Source: Epiperipatus broadwayi
Lineage: Eukaryota; Onychophora; Udeonychophora; Euonychophora; Peripatidae
NCBI GenBank assembly: GCA_028023455.1
Contig: JAQFVV010012495.1
Span: 2,199,711-2,263,710 of the forward strand
Direction of reading: 5' to 3'
Length of the DNA stretch: 64,000 nt
Below the pieces are notes generated by a model. The model was not told where the DNA came from. It did not search any database and was given only the letters and a program-made list of their open reading frames with translations. The position numbers were made by a program, and so were the translations under genes. Below are positions 22,683 through 32,772 of the stretch, piece by piece; within the stretch, counting starts at the first letter, position 1, and the number at the start of each line of letters is the position of its first letter.

Positions 22683-22905
22683 ACATCACATGATCACCAT
22701 CTCATGCTAACACATAACTATCTAGGTGCAGTGCTCTCAGATCCAAGGCTCCTCACTGATGAAGGCCACAAGCCAGAAACTAGTCTGGGGATATTGGATG
22801 AGTAGGCACTAGATAGGAAATTTTATGCACAAGCCTTCTGGCATCCATTGATTACTCTGGTTAGCACAAGGTGGCACTACTATATGGAGAGTTTTTGCCT
22901 TTTTA
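22683..22905 (+). mobile_element. family C hammerhead element, copy C1
   Basis: Begins with a short minus-oriented end piece (ATCACATGATCACCATCTCA) and then the plus-oriented ribozyme and body, ending GGAGAGTTTTTGCC. Flanks share TTTTTACTA(G/A)TT (about 22660 and about 22900), a plausible 12-bp target duplication with one mismatch. Other copies are at 24365, 26691, 34831, 45394, 58313 and 59404. No coding capacity. Confidence 0.75.
22741..22799 (+). ncRNA. hammerhead ribozyme, type I (family C)
   Basis: Outer stem I AUCCAA (22741-22746) with UUGGAU (22794-22799); inner stem I UCCUCA (22750-22755) with UGGGGA (22786-22791); core CUGAUGA (22756-22762); stem II GGC/GCC (22764-22766/22772-22774) with loop CACAA and an A-A mismatch next to the core; GAAA (22776-22779); palindromic stem III ACUAGU; cleavage after C 22785 (GUC). 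Eleven or more stem I pairs are hard to explain by chance. The A-A mismatch at 10.1/11.1 may lower activity. Confidence 0.8.
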
Positions 22906-22912
22906 CTAATTA

Positions 22913-24364
22913 GTGAGCATTGACATTTTTCCAATTAATCTGAATCATTTTGGTAAGTTTTTAGGGTGTACCAATGAAGATGAAAGCTTAAGCAAAAAAG
23001 CCACTTACGTGTTGGATTTCATCTATTATATTCATGATATTAAATATTTTTATATAATCTGGCATTTTTCTGGATGTAAAAATATGCTGCTTATCTTCAC
23101 ATCAAAATCTTTTATTGGACTAAAAAATAAAAACAATGTGATTAATTGTTTTCATAGAAATAAACTTTTGAATGATATTCATTTAATTTTAAAAAAAGAT
23201 TGACGTCTATCTCTATCATTTATTATTTTTATATGTTATTCCAGGTTTTGCTATTTGTATATAGCTCTGTGTTTGTATGAACGCTTTATATTTTGCTTTT
23301 CAATCAAAGAGTGACATGAATTTTTTATTAGCAGTACATTTGCCTTTTAATGGTTTTTCCATGTTCTAAGTTTATTGTTTTCTTTTTTTTTTTGTTATTA
23401 TTGATGTTTGGGTTTTTCACTAATATACTTTTGGAATGAGTGCAGGAATCTCATATAAAATTATATTCAAGTTTAACCAGATTTTTTTTCCTTTTTTCTT
23501 TTTTAATATTCTGCAACTGATTTATAGAGTCAATCAATTTTTAAAAGTTCCAGTTCAAACATCACTTGTCAAAAAGAAAAAAAGACACAAGCTTTTGTTT
23601 TAGATATGGAATAATATAACACTTGATGTTCCTGATAAGTTTTTTTTTAATTAATTTAATCAATACAATTATTTATTTTTCTCAACATTCTTGTTTTAAC
23701 CTATCAATTAATATTTGATTTTTTCCCCCAGCATTGAAAATATAATTATGTTTAAGGGAAATTTTTGAAATTATTTTCCTAGTCTTGAAACTATATTTTA
23801 CATAGATGTCACAAATACTTCCTATTATATTTTTTAACATATTAAAGATATTTTACTTTATCTTTCTCATTCATTGCCAAATTCATATAATATTAATATC
23901 ATCTATGTTCTTTATTATTTTTTACAATGATTTTTTTACTTATGTTTGGAAATATAAGTAGAAGTTCTGAAGAAGATTGCTGGGGCAATCGAAACCGTCA
24001 TAGGGGTTGTAAAAAAGCATTGTAAAAAGAAATAAAAACATGGATCATATTAATAGTATAAAGATATTTTATAATACACAGGTAAAAATCTGATAATATT
24101 GTAAGGAAATTTGTCTCAGCAATAAGAAGAAAAGATGGCATTATTATTAAATAGAGGGATGATATGAAGGAATCTGTGGAAGAGGTATGCAAAGAATTGT
24201 ACAGTAATAACCCACAAGAAATCAAAATATTCTCTACACTTACTACATATTCTGAATTACCAAGTACTTAAATTGTAAAGTGAGATGTGCAATTATATTT
24301 ATAAAGAAGGAAAAAGTTCCAGAAAATATAAAAAAGCAGATTGACATAAAAAAATTGTTTTCAC
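22913..24364. other. no gene; one PLE pseudo-LTR piece at 23960-24040
   Basis: AT-rich DNA with poly-T tracts. At 23967 a plus-strand motif CTGAAGA, extra A, GATTGC/GCAATC stem with loop TGGG, then GAAACCGTC is a single arm of the second pseudo-LTR subtype, with AAAGCATTGTAAAA just after it. ORFs are chance. Confidence 0.55.
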
Positions 24365-24600
24365 CACTAAAAATCACATGATCATCATTTTTTATGCTTA
24401 CACAAGCTGTTTATACAAAGACAGTGCTCTCAAATCCAAGGCTCCTCACTGATGAAAGCCACAAGCTAGAAACTAGTCTGGGAATGTTGCATGAATAGGC
24501 ACTAAATAGGATTTTATGCATAAACCTTCCTACATCCATTGATTATTCTGGCTTGTACTGAGCGTTGCTACTGTATGGAGAGTTTTGTCTCTGCATAACA
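24365..24600 (+). mobile_element. family C element, copy C2
   Basis: Same structure as C1. The ribozyme core at 24434-24500 keeps CUGAUGA (24449-24455), an AGCC/GCU stem II, GAAA and ACUAGUC, but the outer stem I is weakened (UUGCAU). More diverged than C1 over its body, so an older insertion. Confidence 0.7.
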
Positions 24601-25074
24601 AACTGTTTCCAAAGGTGTTAAAAAAAATATTACAAATTATAAACATATCAGCCTTCTGATACTTTTGTGCAAAATCTTTACTAAAATAAATACAGTGAAT
24701 TTTGACTTTTAATGAATCAAAAAAGTAAGTTGAATTTACAAATGACTTTTGCCCAAGTAAGATCTCATCAAAGTATTGAGAAAAGTCATGGAGTAGACCA
24801 ATAATATGAGTTGCCATTGTGCTTTGGATTTGAAAATAATGAAAAAGCAATTTATTCTATAAACATTTTCAGAATAATTAAAGCTTTAGATCATTAAGAT
24901 ATAGATTTAGGATGTTGTCATATTCTGAAGAATATTTATCAAAAAATAAAAGTAGTACTTAGATTATATCACAGCATTGAAAACATTATTTACCTGAAGA
25001 ATAGTGATGATGATATATTAGATGTGACATGTTGGATTATATCCACGATTTATCATTTTATGGAATGTCTAAAA
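24601..25074. other. no gene seen
   Basis: AT-rich DNA. The 24530-24850 minus ORF overlaps the end of C2 and has no recognisable motif. Confidence 0.45.
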
Positions 25075-26420
25075 AAATTTAAACTTCATTTGAATTTTTC
25101 AAATACAAGCAGCTGTTAGTAATAACACACAAATATGTAACATGGGTTAGTAGGTACATAACATTTTAAAGTGGTACTATTCTCCATTCTTCTTCAGATG
25201 CTACTGGCCTGATCAGTAACAATACTAGCATAGACAAACTTACACGTTTAGATTCTTGAATATCGAATTATAATGCAATATTCTAATCTACTGAGCTACT
25301 CTGTTAAAAGCAATAGTCAGTAAAAATTTCATATGCTTATCTATGAGGGTTGGTTCAAATCCTCCGGATTCCTTTACTTTTCTTCCTTTTATAATATCTT
25401 TTTCTAAGAGCAAGATTAATTAGTGACTTCCAGACATTATGTATTGCCAGACTGGTAGACTTATAGAATTATTTTCCATTGTCATATGAGCAGCAATTTT
25501 CATCTTTGCATCTTTTTCTATCTATCCAATATTTTTGTATTATCCCAATTGAATATATGTTTATTGTATGGTCTACTACTGAAGGCAAATTTGTTTTTTC
25601 CCTTCTAACAATTAATTTGTGTTTTTTCACTGACTGTTCAACAGAGAGACTGATCACTTCCACATTCACATGGTATTTCATAGAAGCAGTTTTTGTTTCT
25701 CATCATTTTAAGTTTAGGCTTTGTAGAAGTTAGAATTACCTGAAGCATGGCATGACTTTGGAAAGCTGTTCTAATGTTATACTGATTGCAGATGTTTCTT
25801 AATTTGTCTTCCATTTTTGGTATATAGATACATTATAGTACAATTAATTGGTTTTTTTCCTTTTGGTGTCTCTTTTTGTTGCTATTAGAAGTTTTCTAGA
25901 TGACAGCTGAAGAATAACTATTCTTCATGGGAGTTTTTCTGTGTAAATTGTTTCATTTTCCAAATCACTTGTTTCTGAACAAACTTCTTTTGCTCTGATC
26001 CTCCGTGACTGTATAATTCCACGCTTTGTGATTCTGTTATGATTAAATGCATGTGTCAAGTACTTTCCCGTGTATATTGGCTTCCTATAAACTGTTGTTT
26101 TAATTTTCCATGAGGGAGACTTGACACAAGAAAATATAATAATGCCAATTTTTGTTTTCCTTCTGATTCCATTGTGAATTTAAATGAATGGATATATTGT
26201 TGATGCTCCTTTAGAATGATTAAAATTATGCTTCAACATGTGACCAAACTACAAATGTATCATCAACATAGTGTAACCGCACTTTAGATGGAAGTGGAAT
26301 AGTATTTATACCTGTGGTTTCAAGTTCTTCCATGTAAATGTTACTAAACAAGGGTGACAGTAGTGAGCATGTGACCATCACATTAGATTTTGTTGATGGC
26401 CATGGACTCCCTACTATCAT
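25075..26420 (-). pseudogene. Penelope-like element PLE2, reverse transcriptase to endonuclease
   Basis: At 26226-26420 the minus strand reads SPLFSNIYMEELETT and LHYVDDTFVVWSH, RT motifs B and C with the catalytic YVDD. Downstream, out of frame in places, come FTMESEGKQKLAL and LPHGKLKQQF, matching the family's 'FTMELE...LAFLDV' block. Then 25469-25681 carries a broken GIY-YIG region (IPCECG, KHK, LPSVVDHTI), and MENNSIS and VWKSLINLAL near the end. A tRNA-like module and a terminal sequence follow (25231-25312, 25075-25200). There are many stops. This is a different Penelope family from PLE1 and the same as PLE3. Confidence 0.8.
25231..25312 (-). repeat. tRNA-derived module at PLE2 3' end
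   Basis: On the minus strand, AGAGTAGCTCAGTAGATTAG is an A-box-like D arm, and TTCAAGAATCTA follows at the same distance as at 13565-13645. It also precedes a CTGAAGAAG motif and the PLE terminal sequence. Too degenerate to be a tRNA. Confidence 0.6.
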
Positions 26421-26423
26421 CCT

Positions 26424-26690
26424 TGCTTAGTAACATTTACATGGAAGAACTTGAAACAACAGCTATAAATACTATTCTTCTTCCACTCAAGGTGTGGCTA
26501 CACTATATTAATGATACATTTGTTGTATAGTCACATGATCAAGCACAATTTTAATCATTCTGAAATAACATATCCTGTTTATTTAAATTCACAACTGAAT
26601 CAGAATTAAAACAAAAATTGGCATTCTTAGATTTTTTTGTGACAAGTCCTCTTCATGTCAAAATTAAAACAAAAGTTGTCACATAAGATC
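26424..26690 (+). pseudogene. PLE reverse transcriptase fragment, inverted against PLE2
   Basis: Plus-strand NIYMEELETTAINTILL and LHYINDTFVV repeat the PLE2 motif B-C region in opposite orientation, beginning within a few bases of where PLE2 ends. It continues through ESELKQKLAFLDFFVTS and is then cut by family C copy C3 at about 26691. YVDD has become YIND, so it is dead. Confidence 0.75.
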
Positions 26691-26800
26691 CAGAAATCTA
26701 GGTGCATTGCTCTCAGATCCAAGACTTTTCACTAATGAAGACCACAAGCTAGAAACTAGTCTTAGAATATTGGGTGACTAGTCACTAAATATGGATTTTA
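26691..26800 (+). mobile_element. family C element, copy C3, truncated
   Basis: Starts ATCTAGGTGCATTGCTCTCA and includes the ribozyme region, but the core has become CUAAUGA, which would abolish cleavage. GAAA and ACUAGUC are kept. The body stops after about 110 bp. Confidence 0.7.
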
Positions 26801-27477
26801 ATAAATAATATTTTTTTTTTTTTTCTCCATTCATTCTGAGACATTTTTTATATACAGAATGAGATTTTTATAGTTGAACAGAAAAACTATCAGCAATAAA
26901 GAAAAAATATATATTTTGACTAAATAAAAAACATTTTACAGAAAAACATAATATTCTATTTATAGATATAAGCCACTGTTTTGTAGTATAGCATATTTAG
27001 TATTGTACAATTTAAATATTATACAAATAGATATTAAGTAAAAACCTGCTTCAAAATATAGTCCACTATGAGAGATAAACCTCTCCAACAGCTTAGAGTA
27101 GCGGTTAAGACTTTCCAATTGCCAGGTAATTTAAGGGTTTCCAATACTTTATTTTACTCTTTAGTTAAAAATGATTAAGTAGCTATTTACTGAGCAATAA
27201 AAAGTGCTTTTTGGGTTGTTATGAGCCAAATATCTGAATGAAAAAAAAAGTAAACTCTTTGATAAAAATTGAACCCAAATTGTGAAAAGGACAGACATTA
27301 ACAATAAATTATGTTTTTTCAATCTTTGCAATGAAAACTATTCCATACTCTATATTACATACACTTATACGTCTACCGTGAAGGTATGAAAAAGCCTGTA
27401 CTATACAAAAAAAATCATATTTCAAATTATAGTGCTTTAAGGTTTGCCCATCCCTCGTACATGTATGTAAATGGATT
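26801..27477. other. no gene seen
   Basis: AT-rich DNA beginning with a T-rich tract; no recognisable feature. Confidence 0.45.
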
Positions 27478-27850
27478 ATGTCCTGTTCATGAGGGGTCAG
27501 AGTGACTTGTGGTCAACATGGGTAGAATGAGAAGGCTGGCACTCAGGTGGGCTTTGAGCATTCCATCATCAGATTTTCAATAAAATGGATGGCTGGAGTG
27601 GCTTGAATCCTGTCCATTAAAGTATGAAGATTAGCTATTTTAATATAAGCTGTGCTTTGATTGTATATATGTGGGGGATAATCTGGACCAACTGACGAGT
27701 GCTGATTTAGCACGAAATACATCTATTGATGATTATTTATCTTTTCGACATGAGTGTGATCAAGTGTATCAGAGGTATGAGATAGCATGGATGGTTGAAG
27801 GTCGTGTGAAAGTCTGAGTTTAAACCCCCAATATACATGTATATAATGCG
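27478..27850 (+). mobile_element. family D1 SINE-like element with hammerhead, best copy
   Basis: Reads from TCCTGTTCATGAGGGGTCAG through GAGCATTCCATCATCAG, TTAAAGTATGAAGATTAGCT, a TA-rich stretch, the ribozyme (27678-27736) and GTGTGAAAGTCTGAGTTTAA to ACCCCCAATATACATGTATA. The 3' part has a B-box-like GAGTTTAAACC and ends in TA-rich sequence. Other copies are 5085-5290 (+), 38860-39310 (both orientations), 51540-51925 (-) and 60285-60520 (-). Whether transcription is by pol III is unknown. Confidence 0.7.
27678..27736 (+). ncRNA. hammerhead ribozyme, type I, slightly degraded (family D1)
   Basis: Outer stem I AUAAUC (27678-27683) with GAUUAU (27731-27736); inner stem I ACCAA with UUGAU (one mismatch; the 51.7 kb copy restores UUGGU); core CUGACGA (27692-27698); stem II GUGCU/AGCAC (27699-27703/27709-27713) with loop GAUUU; GAAA (27714-27717); then AUACAUCUA, where cleavage would be after CUA or AUC. 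Core and stem II are canonical; stem III is imperfect. Confidence 0.75.
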
Positions 27851-28269
27851 TGCGCGCATGTGTTGTGAAAATGGTAAGCAATGTTCGCACAACCTATTTT
27901 AATTAAAAATTTCTAGATAAAAAGAAAACATGTTCTAAAAGATAAAGTTACTTATTAAACATGACAATACATCAGATTCTTATAAATCAATTTCAGAATT
28001 AAAAACACACGTATTAACATGTTTTAATGTTTTGCAATCATTTATTAGAAGTTGTATAGAATAAATTAAACCAAATCGTGAAACAATTTTACTTTTTTGG
28101 TTCCCGCTTATATAATCACTATAAAAGATTTTAATCTTTCACATTTGCATATAAAAACAGATACTGAAAAAAATATATAATTAATTACATTTATATCTTT
28201 AGTAATATCATAAAAACTCTGAAAACTTTTGGTTTTTTTAGAAACTTTTTCGCTCTATAATTTAACGCA

Positions 28270-28705
28270 AAAATGTCCAACCTTTTGGCATTTCTGGCCA
28301 CGTTGGAAACAGAAGAATTGTTTTGGGCCGCATATTAAATATACAAACATTATCGAAAGCACATAAAAAAAAAAAGTCCGTGCATAATTTTTGTGATATC
28401 CTTCACCATAAATAAACAAAAACGTCCTTAAATAATAATCCTAATTATGATGCGTTTTCGAAGAGTTTTTTAAAATCATCGGAAAGGTTGTGATTACTAA
28501 TATACAATATATATTTAAGTATTAAAACAACATTGATATTTTATTATTATTATAAAAATAAGAGGAAAACATAAAACTAATTAAATATTTGATGTTTTCA
28601 AATGCGCAAATTCGTTTATTTTGAGCATGGTAAATAAGTTTACGATATTGTATTGGCCCATTCATAGCCATCCTGGGCCACATATGGTCCTTATCCCTAA
28701 TTAAA
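28270..28705. mobile_element. probable non-autonomous hAT-like repeat, copy 1
   Basis: Starts TGTCCAACCTTTTGGCATTT and ends with TGGGCCACATATGGTCC; the interior aligns with 41206-41665 (GTGCATAATTTTTGTGATAT, GTGATTACTAATAT, ACATAAAACTAATT). The terminal style (TGTCCAACC...GGGCCRC) is that of hAT MITEs, but the exact ends and target duplication are too worn to define. Confidence 0.55.
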
Positions 28706-30278
28706 AGGAGTTTAATTGGAATTGGTATTCTAAATAACTTTAACTATGTAAAGAGTCAATTCGTTCTAATTTAACGTGAAATAAAACGCAATATCAATTT
28801 CTATTAATATGTACAAAAGATACTAAATTCAGTTTGATTATCACTATCCAATTATTTTTTTATTTCATTTATAAAAATGTCCTAATAATTTTGATGAGAC
28901 GTAGAAAAACTTTACACCCACAGACATTCCACTTCCCACTTACATAAAATTTATTACAATAATCTAATACTCCGAATTATATATTGAAATTCACTCAATG
29001 TGTTTTTTGCAAAAAAAAAAAAAAATGTTAAAGTATTAAAATGCTTATAATTTGACTTTTAACATTCTGCATCGTACATATTTCACTCTCTCCTTTAACA
29101 AGTTAGAAAACTAAGAGAACAATCATCTGCCCTGGCTAATATTTAATATTTATGGAGACAAGTTTTTTTACAAATAATTTTCAATCCATTAGAATGGTTT
29201 TGGCTACTACTAATCCTAAGTATTTCTTATTTAAAGAGTAAGAAATCTTATATATATATTTCAATTTACCAGGCTCCTACTAATAGATGTATTATTTCTA
29301 CTACAACCTGTTTGCATATTTTTTAAAACTAATTTAAATACTACCATATGTAGAAATCTTTCTCAACATTCGGATCACCATCTTTATTTTCTTCAATCTG
29401 ATTTCACTGATGATGTTTTTATTTTAATCTTCTATATTCTATTCATTATTTGATGGCATATAAAATTTAGCTTCATACATTTTTCATGAGCCTGCCTTAA
29501 CTCATGTCAATAATCATCTCTAAATCAATTACACTAATCTCCTGCATTCATTCAGATTATTTCTATCAAAGTGACATTATTTTAACAATGCCTTTTATGA
29601 TTTAATGCTTTGGTAGAGTAATGGATCTTGAAACTCAAGACTATGGATCCTGCCTATTCTGTTATTCTCAATGCTCAAATTTTATATGAATCTCTGAACC
29701 ATAAACCAACTGACTGTTTATTATTTTACAGTTACTGTATTGCTTGTGTGAATTATTCAACAAAAACTTTTTTGTTTACAATTGTACTAGAAGTTTGAAG
29801 ATAACGTGATGGCAATTTTGTGGAGAAATTTGAAAGTACTCTCCTAGATTAAATTGCACTATAAATATACTCTTTCTCTTTTTTTTCCCTCAATTAATTA
29901 CTATACTATCTTTTTCATAACAACATACTCAATTGTCTTGTTTATTACTTTTGTTGATGCCTTAGTGTATACAATTTTTAGATATACATATGCTTGATTT
30001 ATTACCATATACCAAAGTGGAGATCAGATAAAAGTGGTCTCTTTTTTTGATGAATAGATTGCCATTGTTATAAGAAATTATGCTATTTGCAAGTTTTTTC
30101 AAAAGGTTCTTTGGAAACTTGTGAATAATTGCAGTAATGTTTCAGATTTAGAATTTAAGTGAATAGTTGTATGTTAAACATATATTGTATAAAGTTCACC
30201 ATTAGTCACAGTTTCTGCTAATTAAATGATATCAGATATTTGATTACTGCACAAATTAATTTATTATCATATATCTGT
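28706..30278. other. no gene seen
   Basis: AT-rich DNA. A short stretch near 29612-29665 (GGTAGAGTAATGGATCTTGA) is weakly tRNA-like. No coding region recognised. Confidence 0.45.
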
Positions 30279-30317
30279 TTCATAAACGCTCAGAGTTTGC
30301 GTTTAGATCTAGTTCTT

Positions 30318-30375
30318 ATTCCTGTCTTTCACTGACGATAGCAAATAGCTTGAAATCATAATCTGAAAGTGGAAT
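30318..30375 (+). ncRNA. hammerhead ribozyme, type I (family B, first unit)
   Basis: Stem I CUUUCA (30326-30331) with UGAAAG (30364-30369) and outer AUUCC/GGAAU; core CUGACGA (30332-30338); stem II AGC/GCU with a U-U mismatch beside the core; GAAA (30352-30355); stem III AUCAUAAU, which has one broken pair; cleavage after AUC (C 30363). Confidence 0.75.
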
Positions 30376-30715
30376 TAAAGTTAGAGATAGTAAATGCATT
30401 CTCTGATGTTTATGTAAACGAAATACGTTTGACGGTGTTTTTGGTAGAACGCCATCTGTTGACATAAATACAAGCGTTAACAAGTTTTTAACTTGATTTT
30501 GTTTTTCATAAATGTACCTTTGAGGTCTTTCTTGCAATGATATATATTGCAGAGGCTTCTACTATGTGGTGATGCTGAACTGATATCAGACCCATGTAGC
30601 TATCTGGCTTGCTATGCTGAGTTCGAAGACATTAACGTGTCTAAAAAATTCATGCTTGCAAGCTGAATAGAAACTGTTCATAAACGCTCAGAGTTTGTGT
30701 TTAGATCTAGTTCTT

Positions 30716-30773
30716 ATTCCTGTCTTTCACTGACGATAGCAAATAGCTTGAAATCATGATCTGAAAGTGGAAT
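30716..30773 (+). ncRNA. hammerhead ribozyme, type I (family B, second unit)
   Basis: Stem I CUUUCA (30724-30729) with UGAAAG (30762-30767), outer AUUCC (30716-30720) with GGAAU (30769-30773); core CUGACGA (30730-30736); stem II AGC/GCU with loop AAAUA and a U-U mismatch at the core end; GAAA (30750-30753); palindromic stem III AUCAUGAU (30753-30760); cleavage after C 30761. Short stem II is the main weakness. Confidence 0.8.
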
Positions 30774-30954
30774 TAAAGTTAGAGATAGTAAATGCATTCT
30801 CTGACGTTTATGTAAACGAAATACGCTTGACGGTGTTTTTGGTAGAACGCCATCTGTTGACATAAATACAAGCGTTAACAAGTTTTTAACTTGATTTTGT
30901 TTTTCATATATATATATATGGAGATGTAAATGTGATAGTTGATATATAAGGGAA

Positions 30955-31251
30955 TCAAGGTGTACATTGGACAAAAAAATTAAAGAGCACTTGCAATTAT
31001 TAAAAAAAGTTTAAAAAACTAAACAAAATTGTAATGGAAATGATAATGTTTCAATAATGGTTTTTTATGATCATAATAGATTATGTATATATGTTTTTAA
31101 TTTTGATTATAATACCGTGAAAATATTACAAATTGAAAGAAATAATAATAAAAGGGAAATAAAGGAAGCTATGTTAATATATAAATGTAAGCATAACTTA
31201 ATAAATAGACAGACAGCAAACATAAAAATCAATGAATTGTGGAAAAGTTAG
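30955..31251 (+). pseudogene. PLE4 GIY-YIG endonuclease, C-terminal fragment
   Basis: Reads KKIKEHLQLLKKV (end of the GIY-YIG core region), then, from 31057, VKILQIERNNNKREIKEAML and NLINRQTANIKINELWKS, a typical Penelope endonuclease C-terminus with the conserved Glu (KEAM) and Asn (LINRQ). The GIY/YIG half is missing upstream, where the sequence abuts family B. One stop interrupts it. A third Penelope family by sequence. Confidence 0.72.
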
Positions 31252-32009
31252 ACTTTGAAAGTGTATTTGAAGATACCTTAAAAAAAAGAATTAGTGTTAG
31301 TTGACAAAGACTATGAAGCTAGTTGAAAGCACTCCTAGAAGGATAAAAAAATTTAAAGTTGCACTTTATATATATTTATTTAGTATTTATTAATATTTAA
31401 TTTTAAGATTACATATAACTTCGAAGGAATACAGGTAGTGAATTATATATATACTGAAAAAAAAATAAGTGATTTTATTCAAGTATTTTATTTAATAAAA
31501 ATAGTAATAAGTGATTGAAAAAGTTAATTTTTTAAAGCTAGCACTATATGTTTGAATAAAATAAATAACCAAATATAGAAATATGTGTTAACAAACTTGA
31601 ATAGATATTAAGATCCAATTATAGTGCTCAAAAGATCAATTATTCATGTGTTATACTATGTAAAAAAAAAATTGAATAATCTTTATGAATGCAGTGTACA
31701 AAATTTGGGAAAAATCTTCATTGTCAGCTGATTACAGCATTTTCTAATTATTAACTGTAAATATAACAATTTTTTTTCTTATATATTAAATTGGCTAGTT
31801 TGATATTAAGGTATCAGTCAATACAAATTTACATGTAATTGAAGACACTTTAAACAGCCAATAGATATTTTTCTGAAATGCATAAATCTTATAAAGCAGG
31901 ACTGAGTACACTTTTTTAGGGTAATCTTTTCTGAACATCATGCTCCATCTCTTACATATTATATGAATAGTTTTAAAATGTTGTTAATGTTCCTTTCTTT
32001 TTGGAAGTG
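31252..32009. other. no gene seen
   Basis: AT-rich, with a T/A-rich 3' flank to PLE4. Nothing recognised. Confidence 0.45.
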
Positions 32010-32520
32010 TCACACGTGCATGACATATATAACCCACATTTTGCATTCATCAATTGTGAAGAAAAACTTTACTTCAACATTCTGTATTAAAATGATACAT
32101 TTTTCCTTTCTTTGCAATTGTTTCACACATTACATTCCTCTTTCAAATACAGGAACATATGATAAATTATTTAAATCTGTTCACCTGTCACAACAAAAAA
32201 TGCAGTAATCAGCTTCATGACTGGATTAATTATATTCAATGTTTCCAGTTGCATAGTAAATAGATTCAAGCTGATGTATTTGTCATCAATGTAAATCACC
32301 ATGCATTTTTTCTACCTATTTTACATTAAAATTTTATGTCCTTTGTTTTGTAATTGTTTCAAACATTATGTCCTTGTTTTAAAATATGATAAAATTCTAG
32401 TTTTTAAGAATAAACTCCTTATATCTGTGCACTCGTTACAACAAAAACCAATTACTGGCTTCTGGCTGAGTGAATGTATCCAGTGCTTCTGGTTGTATCT
32501 TTGTGTACCACAGTGAGCCA
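32010..32520 (+). repeat. diverged tandem dimer, about 235-bp unit
   Basis: TTTGCAATTGTTTCACACAT at about 32111 matches TTTTGTAATTGTTTCAAACA at about 32344, and matching landmarks follow at the same offset (TCTGTTCACCTGTCACAACA and TCTGTGCACTCGTTACAACA). Head-to-tail arrangement resembles the retrozyme dimers, but I could not find a hammerhead core on either strand. Confidence 0.55.
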
Positions 32521-32772
32521 ATACATTTGATATCAATAGAAGTGAAAGCTTGTGTATCATCCAATCCATTCATCAACAAGTTCCTGACAACACACAGCCA
32601 TTTCATATCTTTAGTAGCCATATTTGTGCAAAAATAATTTTATATATAGCCATTTACTCTAGTATAATGTAACATCAGTTAACTTACTTTTTTTAATTCA
32701 GATAGTAACTCCAAATTGTCTTGTTAATCCACAAATGTATCATGATTTCCCATTCCTATTATAGAGTGATTG

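Larger units (their letters stand above)
30279..30935 (+). mobile_element. family B retrozyme, 1.6-copy head-to-tail dimer
   Basis: CATAAACGCTCAGAGTTTG occurs at 30281 and 30679 (period 398 bp), and about 255 bp after each start is nearly identical until TTGATTTTGTTTTTCAT. Each copy carries a type I hammerhead. Minus-strand ORFs (30316-30537 and 30714-30974) are shadows of the duplicated unit. Between the two ribozymes lies a module of about 115-130 nt (30545-30660) that also occurs in family A although the rest differs. No coding. Same interpretation as family A: a non-coding retrozyme. A Penelope endonuclease remnant follows at 30955. Confidence 0.82.

Noticed and set aside
30394-30430. CTCTGATGTTTATGTAAACGAAAT as a second hammerhead in family B
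   Set aside because: It has a good stem and GAAA, but the core is CUGAUGU or CUGACGU (no A9) and no stem I or NUH triplet fits. The motif 65 bases upstream is the real one.
30316-30974. Two similar minus-strand ORFs (73 and 86 codons) as a duplicated gene
   Set aside because: They are shadows of the family B repeat unit; conservation follows the ribozyme and its stems on the plus strand.
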